From NCBI GenBank assembly GCA_027257055.1, contig JAPVLO010000380.1:992001-1056000 (forward strand): a stretch of 64,000 bases of DNA. Reading direction: 5' to 3'. Below, piece after piece: positions 35,041 through 46,000 of this stretch (position 1 is the stretch's first letter; each line of letters begins with the position of its first letter). The notes under the pieces were generated by a model. It did no database searches and had not been told where the DNA came from. It saw nothing but the letters and a program-made list of their open reading frames with translations. The translations under genes and the position numbers were made by a program. The DNA is from Cephalopachus bancanus (lineage: Eukaryota > Chordata > Mammalia > Primates > Tarsiidae).

Positions 35041-36089
35041 CACACTCTGAGATCATGCCTCTAAGTCCAACGTCCTTTCAACTCTGATCTCCAGCTCTCA
35101 TCACAGGCTGGTAGTGTTGCTCACAGCTAGGGTCAGATGACCCAGGCCTGCTGTGGAAGAAGGGTGGATCAGATCTGGACTCAATCGGCTCGCTACCTGT
35201 CAAGTCTGCCACTCAGATCTGAACTGTGTCCTTTCTAACATAGGAGAGGGACTTCTGTCTCTCCCAGTTTGATGCAATTACCTTAGGTCACAGGTTGTAG
35301 GCTGGGCAGAGCTTGGTGGAGCTGAGTGGGGCAATGCAGGTCTCTGCCTGAACTTGGGCCTCCAGCTGATCTCTGGTCCTGCCATGGTTGGGGACTGAGC
35401 TGGAGGAGGCAGAATGTGAGACAGCTGGGTGCTGCAGGTTGGCATGGTGTGGGGTGACTCAGGGTGGAGTGTGGTGGTGCAGAAGGTGAGGGAGCCAGGA
35501 GTTCCATGGGGCTGGGAGCCGAGGGCTGCCCCTGGTGGGGTGGCGGTGGTGGTGGTGGCAGCTGTGTTAGCAGAGTGGTGCATGGGACTGTGGGCTTCCA
35601 GCCCGTGGGTCAGTGAGGCTGGCAGCAGTGGTGGCAGCAGAGCAGTGTTTGAGGCTGGTGTCTGCCAGCTCGCAGGCCTACATGGCTGGCTGAAGAGCAG
35701 GCTGGCAGTGGTGGGAGCAGCAGCCACTGGGGGAAAGCCTCCCACATTTCTTTTAGACATCTCTTGTTCTCATGTCCTGACTGCCAAATTCTTTATCAGG
35801 TGCCACCAATTTTCTGAGCTCTTTGATATACCCTAAAATGACAAAAGCAGTTGTGCTTTATGTTTTTGGGATACAGGCTAATAAGTTAAATAAAATAGTA
35901 GCTATCTCTGCCCTTAAATACTCACCAGCTGTATCCACTCCCAGAAGCACCTGGTGTGAATCCTCTTCACCCTAGAGCCCTTCATTGTCACCTATATTTT
36001 TTGCAAAAGCTGTTTCATTTCCTTTGTCTCACTGCCAAGCCATTCTCAAAAGGTTGGTTTTCTAAACAAACTGCCTCTCTCTGCAATCT

Positions 36090-36185
36090 TAAAAGTGATG
36101 TGACCTTGAAGAAGTCACTTAGCTTCAGATTTTTCATTGTAAAATGGGAATATCAATTCTTGCTCCACTTCCTTCACTGTGTTGA
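36090..36185 (-). repeat. MIR remnant upstream of IL37
   Basis: This reverse MIR core (GATTTTTCATTGTAAAATGG) is shared by all three copies of the unit. Confidence 0.55.
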
Positions 36186-36407
36186 CCTGGACTGATGTTG
36201 GGTAGAGCTTTTTGTCAACTGACATAGGGTGTGCAAAATATCTATATATGTATATATAATCTCCAATTCTTCCTGATGCAGTAAATCTTGAGAATCAGTC
36301 TTTCCTTATGATATTGGAAATTGAACCTCTTGGGACCTTTCAAGGCACCAGTTTTTCATAGATATGGGTTTTACCGAAATTTGTTTTTTGTTAGGCAAAA
36401 TTTGGCT

Positions 36408-36622
36408 ACTGCAGAGAGTCAGCAAACTTTTTATGGAAAGGCTCAGACAGTAAGTATTTTAAACCTGGCTTGCCAAATGATTTCTCAACTACTCAAAGCA
36501 GCCATAGACAGTGGGTAAACAAGGACATGATTGTGTTTCAATAAAAATTTATTTAAAAAAAATAAAAAAGAGCCAGTGGCCCAGATTTGGCCAATGGGCC
36601 ATAGTTTGCCAGTCCTGGGATT
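36408..36622 (+). repeat. hAT-type DNA transposon remnant upstream of IL37
   Basis: It runs from GTCAGCAAACTTTTTATGG to CATAGTTTGCCAGTCCTG, about 340 bp before the IL37 start codon, and is present in all three copies. Confidence 0.6.
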
Positions 36623-36961
36623 AAAGCAATGCATCTTGAGCTTTTCGTTTGTATTTTATTTTTATAAAATGTCAAGATCCACAAAAAATGATATTATGAT
36701 GTATGTGTTAGAATTGTGATCCATATTTTAAAAACTCTGCTTTGGAGGAGTGATAGATAGGAGAGCATGACCTGGCCCTGTGAAGTCTTCCTGGGTGCAA
36801 TGAGCATTTCCAAGCAGAAAGCAATGCCAGTGACCTGTTCAGCACGAGGGACATCTAGCAAGTTGTTCCGGGATTGGAAGTTGCTATCACTTTTCCCTTT
36901 CAGTCTACTTAGGTCTTGCACATCATTCCATCTCCTATTGTGTAATATCTCAACTCTGAAA

Positions 36962-37040
36962 ATGTCCTCTTTGGAGAACTCAGGAGTGAAAATGAACTCT
37001 GAAGACTGGGGAAAAGATGAATTCCAGTGCTGCTCAGGAG
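36962..37040 (+). CDS. IL37: IL37 coding exon 1
   Basis: The exon encodes 26 residues plus one base of a split codon, starting [11 protein letters not shown]. The start was chosen by homology: the frame stays open upstream to 36,767, but the human protein begins at this ATG, and A is at -3. The exon carries the acidic ED-W-KDE segment with the likely caspase-1 aspartate (residue 19). The donor is AG/GTAAGA at 37,040/37,041. Two inverted copies of this exon lie at 2,758-2,813 and 11,530-11,607. Confidence 0.93.
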
Positions 37041-40000
37041 GTAAGACTCTTTAAAAACTCATGGCAGGGCTACTTGGAAAGCTGAGGCAGGAGGACAGCT
37101 TGAGACCAGAAATTTGAGACTTCAGTGAGCTATGATAGCACCACTACACACCAGCCTGGGCAAAAAGAACGAGACTTTGTCTCTTTAAAAAAAGGGTGGA
37201 GGGGAAGGGGATAAAGTGTAATTCCTAAAGCAACCTTGCTAGGTGCTGTACACAGACCCAGTTCCTTCTTGCTGACATTGCACAGTAAGTATTCTTTAGA
37301 ATTTTCCTGGAAAATGAATTAGACAAGAGGAATGCGAGAATGGAAAAGGAAGCTTTGCCACAGTACCCAGGAACATCAGGTGGTAGATAAATGGATCATC
37401 CCCAGCTAAAGATTCAGAGCTATGACATCCTGTCTACCAACCAGATGGTTGTATAACCTCCAAATGTGTCTTTTCCCTCCCAACCTACCCAGATGGAAGA
37501 GAAATCTCAGATGACAAGGGACCCTCTGAGGCTGGGATGGAAAAATGACCCAGGTGCAGGGCTTCAAATTTCTTCATGGAGGCGGGCACTTGGGTGTTGG
37601 CTCAAGAGGGACAATAAGAGGAGGCTTTTGACCCAAATAGCTTTCTAATGCTTGGAACATATAGGAAGAGGCCTCAACCTGCTAGAGGCCAAAGTCTTGA
37701 GCTATTTTATCTTTATTTCCCTATAAATAAAGAAATTAATGGTTCTTCATACCCCTAAAACCTTAGAAAATCCCAGCTGAGTGTGTTAATCTCACTGTCT
37801 CTAAGTGCAGACCAGGCTGGAAGCCTCCTGGAGCCTGGCCCAAGCCTCTACTCTGTGGGTTCTGCCCACTCAAGTAAGTCCCTAGGTGAGGTGTTGGGGT
37901 GGCTGAGGGGTGAGGGTGGGGGTTGGGCATGGTGCCGCTGGGTCCTCTTAGACTGGGGGCACCTAAGGGTGCTGAATGGGGCTGAGGGTTTTACTTTACA
38001 TCAAATCCCATCAGTAGAGATTGTAAGAAACATGAGCCCAGGGTGGACCTCTGCCATTCCAAGGAGGAGCAGGTAAGACTTATCTGTCGAGTTCACATAG
38101 GAAGGAAGATTTTGTGTCTGGGAACCTTCCAAGTGCCTCTTCTGACCATAGTCAAGAGGCTGGTGACCCAACTGCCTCACAGCACTGTGGCCAGCAAGGA
38201 CACCCACACTACTGAGTGCTCATGGCAGCCACCCTCAAAGACAGAACTTTCTTTACACATGACAGGTAAACCTCACAACAACCCCAAGAGGAAATTGTTG
38301 ATATCACCATTGTTCAGGACACTGGGCAGAGAGAGATTATCTGTTTCAGGTGACACAGGTAGTAAGCAACAGATGTGGAGACTGCAAAAGTGCAATAACA
38401 TCTATCTGCCCAACTCAGGCTTAAGTCTCCTCATCATCTCTCTGTGCCTAGGACAGAGTCAAAGACCTCAGTCTGAGCCCAGCTGTAAGGCAGATACATG
38501 TGTTAACATCAAGCCTCACATTTCTCACTGGAAAGATGAAGGGAGGGCTAAAGAAGACCAGGCACATAAGGCAACTCCCACGTCACAGAGAGGGGAGGCT
38601 GCTTTCACTTACCCAGCATTGCTGCTGCTGTTGTTGTACTTGCTTTGGCTGTTTCTGGGCTTGTCATAGTTATAGGGCATTTGCCCCAGATCTGCAGTGT
38701 GTCTCCCACCTTGACTCGCCCTGGGTGGAACCAATCATACATGCCAGTCCATTGGGTCTATCCTCACTTCTCCTTGTCTGGGCTGTAATCCTTCTCAAAT
38801 CTAGAAACAATGGTTCTCAAAGTGTAGACCTCAAGCTAACAGCAGTATCAGCTCCTAGAAATCTGTTAGGAATGCAAATTCCCAGGTACCACCACAGACC
38901 TCCTGTGTCAGAAACTCTGGAGGGATTGAAGCTCTTTGTAGTGTTTTCGCAAGGCTTCCAGATTATAGTGTTGCACATGAAATGTTAAGAGCCACTTTCC
39001 TACGAAATAATTCCCAGAGCCTTAAAACTACTTACACCTCATGTGGGTGAAGTCTGAAGAACAGATTGGGGACAGGACTCAAGAGTAAGAACACTACTTC
39101 AGAGGATACTACACAAGCCTCAGCATGAGATGCTAAGGGCCCAACAGGGCATCATGGGAGGGAAGCAGAAGTGAAAGAATATCTGGATCCAAGATGGCTA
39201 CCTAGAAGCAGCCAACTGGCACCTCTCTTTCAGAGCAGATCAAGGAGGAGAGTCCTCAAGGCTGGTGACTCCAGCAACTTGAGCAGGGAGCTGCAGAGAG
39301 ATTTTGAATCACAACTCCCCCCTTAATTAAATCTCAAAACTGCAAAAAGACTGCCCTGAACCTACAGTCCAACTCCAGAATTGAACAAAGCAAGAGGAAA
39401 TACATTAGGAAGAATAGGAGATTGAACAAACAGAAGTAAAAGCAACCCCTCCACCCCTGAATAACAGAATTAAAGAAGATGGGGAAGTGGAGGGAAGGGA
39501 AATGTAGGGAGGAAAAAGCTGCACAAATGAAGGAAAACCAAAAGAAGAATATAGGGTTCACACAGACCCCTGGGAGATCAGACACTGAGAAAACAGACTT
39601 CAGAGCACAAACAATGAAGAGCCCCCAGAATGACTGGTCACATGCAAAAAACCCAGACATCAAGACATTAATAGAGAGTAAAAAAATTGAGGAGAGACAA
39701 GAGGAAAATAGGAAGGAGCTGATGACAGAAATAACAGCAGTAAAGAATACTGTGATGGAAATAAATAACAAGCTAATAAGCATGGAAAGCAGAATTAGCT
39801 AAGCAGAAGAAACAGACTCAGAGCTTGAAGACCAAAATACAGAACTAACCCAAACTGTCAAAAACATAGCAAAGAAGCTTAAAAAGACAGAACAAAACCT
39901 TCAAGAGATGAATGATTACTTCAAGAGACCAAATCTAAGAGTAATTGTCCTTCCTGAGGCAGCGATAGAGAGTGTCAGAGGTCACACTGCAACAAACATT

Positions 40001-43000
40001 TCATGAAATCATTCAAGAAAACTTCCCTCATCTCATCAGTGATGCAAAAATTCAAACACAAGAGATTCAGAGAACCCCTGCAGGACAACAAATGAGAAGA
40101 CCAACTCCCAGACACATAATAATTCTCCTAAACAAAGACAAAAAGAAACCTGCCATCTAGCCGAATCCGGTCATGACTAAATTCCTGATCCAAGTTCAAG
40201 AACTGCCTGGGCGCTCGGGATGGCTCATGCCTGTATTACACACTGGTCTGGGGAAAAGGATCAGCGGAGCCCAGCAGGTACAGACTGGGGAGACCAACTC
40301 CAGCACAATAATCCCTAAAAAAAAAAAGAAAAAGAAAAATCCTAAAGGAGCAAGAAAAAGTCAGACTACCTACCAGGGAAGACCAATTAGAATAGCAGCA
40401 GATTTATCTACGAAATCCTCCAGCTAGGAGAGCTTGGAGTCCTATCTCCAAAGTTCTAAAAGATAAACAATTCAACCAGAATAACCTACCCAGCCAAGTA
40501 AGCTTCATCAGCAGGGAGAATTGAAATCTTTCCAGATATCCAATCCCTAAGAACCTAGCTGCACCAGACCACCCTACAAGAAAACTAAGAAAGTACTGAA
40601 CACAGAAGAAAAGGAAAAAAGAACAGCAGCTTCTTCACAAAGTACAGGCAAAAGATTAACAACACACATAAACCAACTCCAAAACCAAAAGAAATACAAC
40701 AAACAAACAGGAACAACAACTCTGTAAGAACCTTATGACAGGGATCAACCCTCGCATTTCAATAATTAACCTAAATATGAATGGATTAAATGCACCACTG
40801 AAAAGACATAGAATGACAAAATGGATAAAATATCACCAAGCAACAATTTATTGCTTTCAAGAGGCTCACCTCACTTGAAAGAACACTCACAGACTCAAAG
40901 TAAGAGGATGGGAAACAAACTTTCAGGCGAATGGAACACAAAATAAAGGAGGAGTCTCAATCTTAATTTCAGACAAAATACCCTTTAAGCTATCAAAAAT
41001 TTAAAAAGATACAGAAGGCCACTACATAATGATAAAAGGTTCAATCCATCACCAAGAAATATACGTCTTAAACATATATGTACCCAACATAGGAGTGCCA
41101 ACTTTCATAAAGCAGCTTCTACATAAACTCAAAAATGATATGAACTCTAACACTATCAGAGCTGGGGACTTTAATACCCCACTTACAACCCTAGACAGAT
41201 CATCAGAACAAAAAATCAGCAATGAGATCCTCAAGGTGACTCTTGACCAATTGGACTTAATTGATACCTACAGAACACTCCATCCAATGACCACAGTATA
41301 TACATTCTACTCATCACTGCATGGAACGTACTCTAAGATCGACTACATACTTGGCCATAAATCAAGCATAAGCACATTTAAAAAGATCGAAATTTTACCA
41401 TGCACCTTCTTGGACCACAGTGGAATAAACATCAACATCAACATCAACAAGGTTTCCCCAAAACCCACAAAGACATGGATACTAGACAGCATGATGCTAA
41501 ACAGCTCCTGGGTCAATGATGAAATCAAAACAGAGATTAAAAGATATCCGGAAACAAATGAAAATGAAGAAACATCTTACCAAAATCTCTGGGATGCCAT
41601 GAAAGCTGTAGTAAGAGGGGAATTCATATCTCTACAAATGCATATGAAGAAAATGGAAGGATCACAAATTAACAGCCTAACAAGCCACCTAAGAAAGCTG
41701 GAAAAGCAAAACCACCAAAACCCTAACTTCAGCAGAAGAATCCAGATCACCAAAATAAAAGCCCAAATCCAGGACATAGAAGACAAAAAGATAATACAAA
41801 AAATCAATGCAACAAAAAGCTGGTTCTTCGAAAGGATAAACAAGATCGATGTTCCCCTAGCTAGACTGACCAAGAAAAAGAGAGAAAAAGCCCAGAAAAA
41901 CACAATCAGAAACACAAAAGGTGAAATCACATCTGATCCTGAAGAAATACAAAAAAGTCATTAGAGACTACCGTGTACCCTTGTATGGAAACAAACTTGA
42001 AAACCTTAAGGAAATGGAGAACTTTCTGACATCACACAACCAGCCTAGATTGAAACAAGAAGAAATTGAGAACATAAATATACCAATAACAATCAAGGAA
42101 ATTGACTATGTAATAAGAAAACTACCTACAAAAAAAAAGTCCTGGACCAGATGACTTCAGCAGAATTCTACAAGACATTTAAGGAGGAGCTAATACCAAT
42201 CCTACTGAAGGTATTCTGGGCAATTGAGAAAGATGGAACTCTCCCCCAAATCATTTTATGAAGCTAACATCACATTGATACCCAAGCCAGGTAAAGACCA
42301 AACAAAGAAAGAAAACTACAGGCCAATATCTTTGATGAACATAGATGCTAAAATTCTCAACAAGATCCTAGCAAACTGGATTCAACAACACATCTCAAAA
42401 ATCATCCATCATGACCAAGTAGGCTTCATCCCTAGGATGCAAGACTGGTTCAACATTCGTAAAACCATAAATGTAACTAAATAAATTGACAGATGTCAAA
42501 AAAAAACACCCCACATGATTATATCATTAGATGCAGAAAAAGCTTTTGATAAAATCAAGCACCCTTCTTGATAAACACCCTCGAACATCTAGGCCTAAGT
42601 GGAACATACCTCAAAATAGTGAAAGCCATCTACCAGAAACCCACAGCCAACATACTCCTAAATGGACAGAAATTGGAACCATTTCTCCTGAAAACTAGAA
42701 CAAGACAAGGATGCACACTCTCACCCCTCCTGTTCAATATAGTATTGGAAGTCCTGGCTAGAGCAATCAGGGAAGAGAAGGCAATCAGGGGTATCTAAAT
42801 AGGAAAAGAGGAAGTCAAATTATCTCTCTTTGCAGATGACATGATTGTGTACCTTGAAAACCCAAGAGAATCTGTCAAAAACCTCCTTACACTGATAAAA
42901 GACTGTGGCAAAGTCTCAGCGTATAAAATAAATGTGTAAAAGACAATTGCATTTCTTTACACCAATAATAAAAAAACAGAAACCCAAATAAAAAGATCAA

Positions 43001-43014
43001 TCCCATTTACAATA

Positions 43015-43065
<51 letters not shown>

Positions 43066-46000
43066 ATACCTTGGCATCTTCCTAAAATGTGAAAGACCTT
43101 TACAATGAAAACAACAAAACACTGCTCAAAGAAATCAAAGATGACACAAAAAAGTGGAAAAATATCCCATGCTCATGGACTGGAAGAATCAACAATGTGA
43201 AGATGTCCATCTTACCTAAGGCAATCTACAGATTTAATGCAATACCCATCAAATTACCAGCAACATTCTTCTCAGACCTAGAACAAACAATACAGGAATT
43301 CATATGGAAACACAAACAACCAAGAATAGCCAGAAAAATCCTCAGCAAAAACAAACAAACAAACAAACAAAACAAAAAACAAAGCAGGAGGTATCACATT
43401 ACCAAACTTTGAACTTTACTATAAAGGTACAATAATCAAAACAGCTTGAATTTGGTACAGGAACAGGCATATAGACCAATGGAATAGAATTGGGATTCCA
43501 GAAGCAAAAACCTCAATTTCTCAACCAAGTCATCTTTGACAAAGCCTTCACCACCTACCACTGGGGAGAGGAGGACCTATTCAGTAAATGGTGCTGGGAA
43601 AACTGGCTGACCACATGCAGAAGACTCAAACAAGATCCCTATTCATCCCCATACACAAAAATTAACTCTAAATGGATTAGAGACCTAAATGTAAAACCTC
43701 AAACCATAAGAACCTTAGAAAATGCAGGACACACCCTTATGGAAATTGGAACTGGCGTCCAATTCCTGAGCAATACCCGAAACACGCAGGCCATAAGAGA
43801 TAATATAGACAAATGGGACCTCATTAAACTGACAAGCTTCTGCAAAGCCAAAGAAACCATCAAGAGAGCAGGAAAACAGCCCACAGACTGGGAAAATGTA
43901 TTTACCAAATCCAGGCCTGACATCTTGGATCTACAAGGAACTCAAAAGTGCTGAAAAGAAAAAAACAAACAACCCCATTATAAAGTGGGCAAAAGATATG
44001 AATAGACACTTCTCAAAGGAAGACTGAGGGGCCAACAGACACATGATGAAATGTTCAACCTAACTAATCATCAAGAAGATGCAAATCAAAATCACACTGA
44101 GATACCACCTAACTCCAGTCAGAATGGCAATTATCAATAACTCAAAAAATAACAGATGCTGGAGAGGATGTGGTGAAAAGGGAACACTTCTACACTGTCG
44201 GTGGGAGTGTAAATTAGTGCAAGCACTGTGGAAAGCAGTGTGACAATTTCTAAAAGCTCTAAATATCGACCCCCCATATGACTCTGCAATCCCCCTACTG
44301 GGAATATACCCTGAAGAACTCAAATCACTCTGTCAGAAAGATACCTGCACACGTATGTTTATCATAGCACTGTTCACAATAGCAAGGTTGGAACCAATCA
44401 TGCTGTCCATCAAAAGTGAACTGGATTAAAAAAATGTAGTACATATGCACGATGGAATACTATGCAGCCATAAAAAAGAACAAAATCATGATATTCGCAG
44501 CAACCTGGATGGAACTAGAGTCTATAATGCTGAGTGATCTCTCACAGAAACAAAGATCTGAGTATCACATGTTCTCACTCATATAGTGGACCTTGAACAT
44601 CTATCATAATACTATAAAAAAAGGACTGGCAGTGGTGGGAAACTATGGGGCAGGATGGTGAGGGGAAGGGAGGTGGGACTAATGGTAGTGAATATCTGTC
44701 TGGGGACGGGGAAACACCCCTTATCAACAAGGGTGCCTGAATGATACATATTTGTAAACCAAACCCTTAACTGTACCCCACAATTTTAAAATAAAACATT
44801 TAAAAAAAAAGAATATTTGGATTTAAGATGGCCACCTAGAAGCAGCCAACTGTCACCTCTCTTTCAGAGCAGATTAAGGAGGAAAGTCCTCAAGGCTGGT
44901 GACTCCAGCAACTTGAGCAGGCTGAGGCAGAGGATGCACACCACATTCTGCAGAGGACTCTTGGGAGACACTGAGAGCAGGGAGAGGAGAGAGCGAGCAA
45001 CTGGCTTTGGAGCCAGGAAGCCCCATTGTTGTCCAGCTAGTATCAGAATTAGAGTGCTGCTGCATATGTGGGAAAAGGTGAGGCGGGAAAATAGAACTTA
45101 CTAACAAGGACTGCTAGGGCTCCCCACCGCAGCCACATGGGACTCTAGTCCTACGCAGGAAGTGTTTTGGAAACAACATAGTGGTGTGCTTCAAGAGGCC
45201 ACATAGGTCTGGTAACCCATCTAAACTCTGAATGCTTACAGTCTAACAATCTCTGAGATCTCACACCCTGTAAGTAGCCCTTGATGGTCAGCCTCAAGCT
45301 GGGAAATATCTATAACCAACTTCATTCACTCCAAGGGCAAGTTCTGCTACAACAGGCAGCTCCAGTTTTGAGCAAGCTGTGGCTGATAAAGCTGTGGAAA
45401 GTTTTTGAGTTCTGAATACAGATTGACTTCTATCCAGGGAGAGAGAGAGTCAAGAGGAGCTCCAAGTAACCCTCTCTCCCTGTGGGAACACTTCTGTGCA
45501 GCAACCAGGGGGCCCATCACCCCTTCAGATCCTCATAGAGAGCTCACAGCCAGGGATCAGCATGCAGTCCAGCTGGTTCCAGCCAATGAGAAAAATGCTG
45601 CTGTCGAAAGTCACTTTGATTTCTGAGCACTGACAGACAAGAGAAGAAGATCCCAAGGTGGTGAAGCAAGGATGCCTACTGTCCTGGCAACTCATCTCTC
45701 CCTGTGTGAACTCTTTTGCAAAACAGAAAATGTTTGGCCATCCCTGCAGTATGGCCATAGCAGCTGGGGTCTCGTTTCCCACTGGAGTAGCCAGTCATGC
45801 CCATGAGAGCTGAAGAGCAGTACAGCCTGATGCAACCCTCTCAGACCAGCATTTCCTCTCCACTCCCCTCAAAATTCAAGTAACTGAGGATCTTTTGGAG
45901 GCCCATTGTCCAGGTCATCTACTTATTCCCTGGGAAAAGAGAGGCCAAGGGGGAAAAAAAAGCCCACAGACTCCATCATAGGGAGCTGTTTTCTCCAAGC

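Larger units (their letters stand above)
28634..35738 (-). mobile_element. Full-length L1 inserted in the IL37 5' region
   Basis: It spans about 7.1 kb including two Alus, so about 6.5 kb of L1. The 3' tail is at 28,634-28,655, ORF2 at about 28,900-32,950, ORF1 at about 33,600-34,400, and a GC-rich 5'UTR at 35,050-35,738. CTCCCTCATTTCTTTT (28,618) and CTCCCACATTTCTTTT (35,739) are the target-site copies. The empty site is visible in copy 1 near 4,370. ORF1 keeps the coiled coil (33,879-34,160), and ORF2 carries many frameshifts. It lies about 1.2 kb upstream of IL37 exon 1, in the opposite orientation. Confidence 0.95.
27500..38150 (+). repeat. Parental IL37 5' duplication unit (upstream region, exons 1 and 2)
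   Basis: This is the stretch of the IL37 locus that recurs, inverted, at 2,757-8,363 and 8,957-21,925. It holds about 1.1 kb at 27,500-28,620, an inserted L1 (28,634-35,738), then the proximal 5' region, exon 1, intron 1 with an Alu monomer, and exon 2. Without the L1 it is about 3.5 kb. No open frame of interest was seen in 27,500-28,620. It presumably includes the IL37 promoter, but no start site can be pinned down from sequence. Confidence 0.85.
39163..44811 (+). mobile_element. L1 in IL37 intron 2, first of a tandem pair
   Basis: It starts near GGATCCAAGATGGCTACC and has a shortened 5'UTR, ORF1 (39,600-40,440) and ORF2. The endonuclease has [11 protein letters not shown] and DHSGI in 41,029-41,964; the RT has [12 protein letters not shown] (42,700) and [12 protein letters not shown] (42,830). 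The 3'UTR ends with AATAAAACATTT and an A tail at 44,811. Frameshifts disrupt ORF2, although a 311-codon piece is open. ORF1 is broken by an Alu-like scrap at 40,200-40,335. Confidence 0.92.

Noticed and set aside
35278..35836. Proline/alanine-rich frames on both strands near 35,500
   Set aside because: They lie in the GC-rich 5'UTR of the full-length L1.
38043..38988. A 208-codon frame in IL37 intron 2
   Set aside because: It overlaps MIR and MER5-like repeats, is not a known IL37 exon and has no family signature.
41029..41964. A 311-codon L1 ORF2 piece as a possible functional endonuclease
   Set aside because: It lacks the N-terminal third of the domain in frame and ends before the RT; the element is dead.
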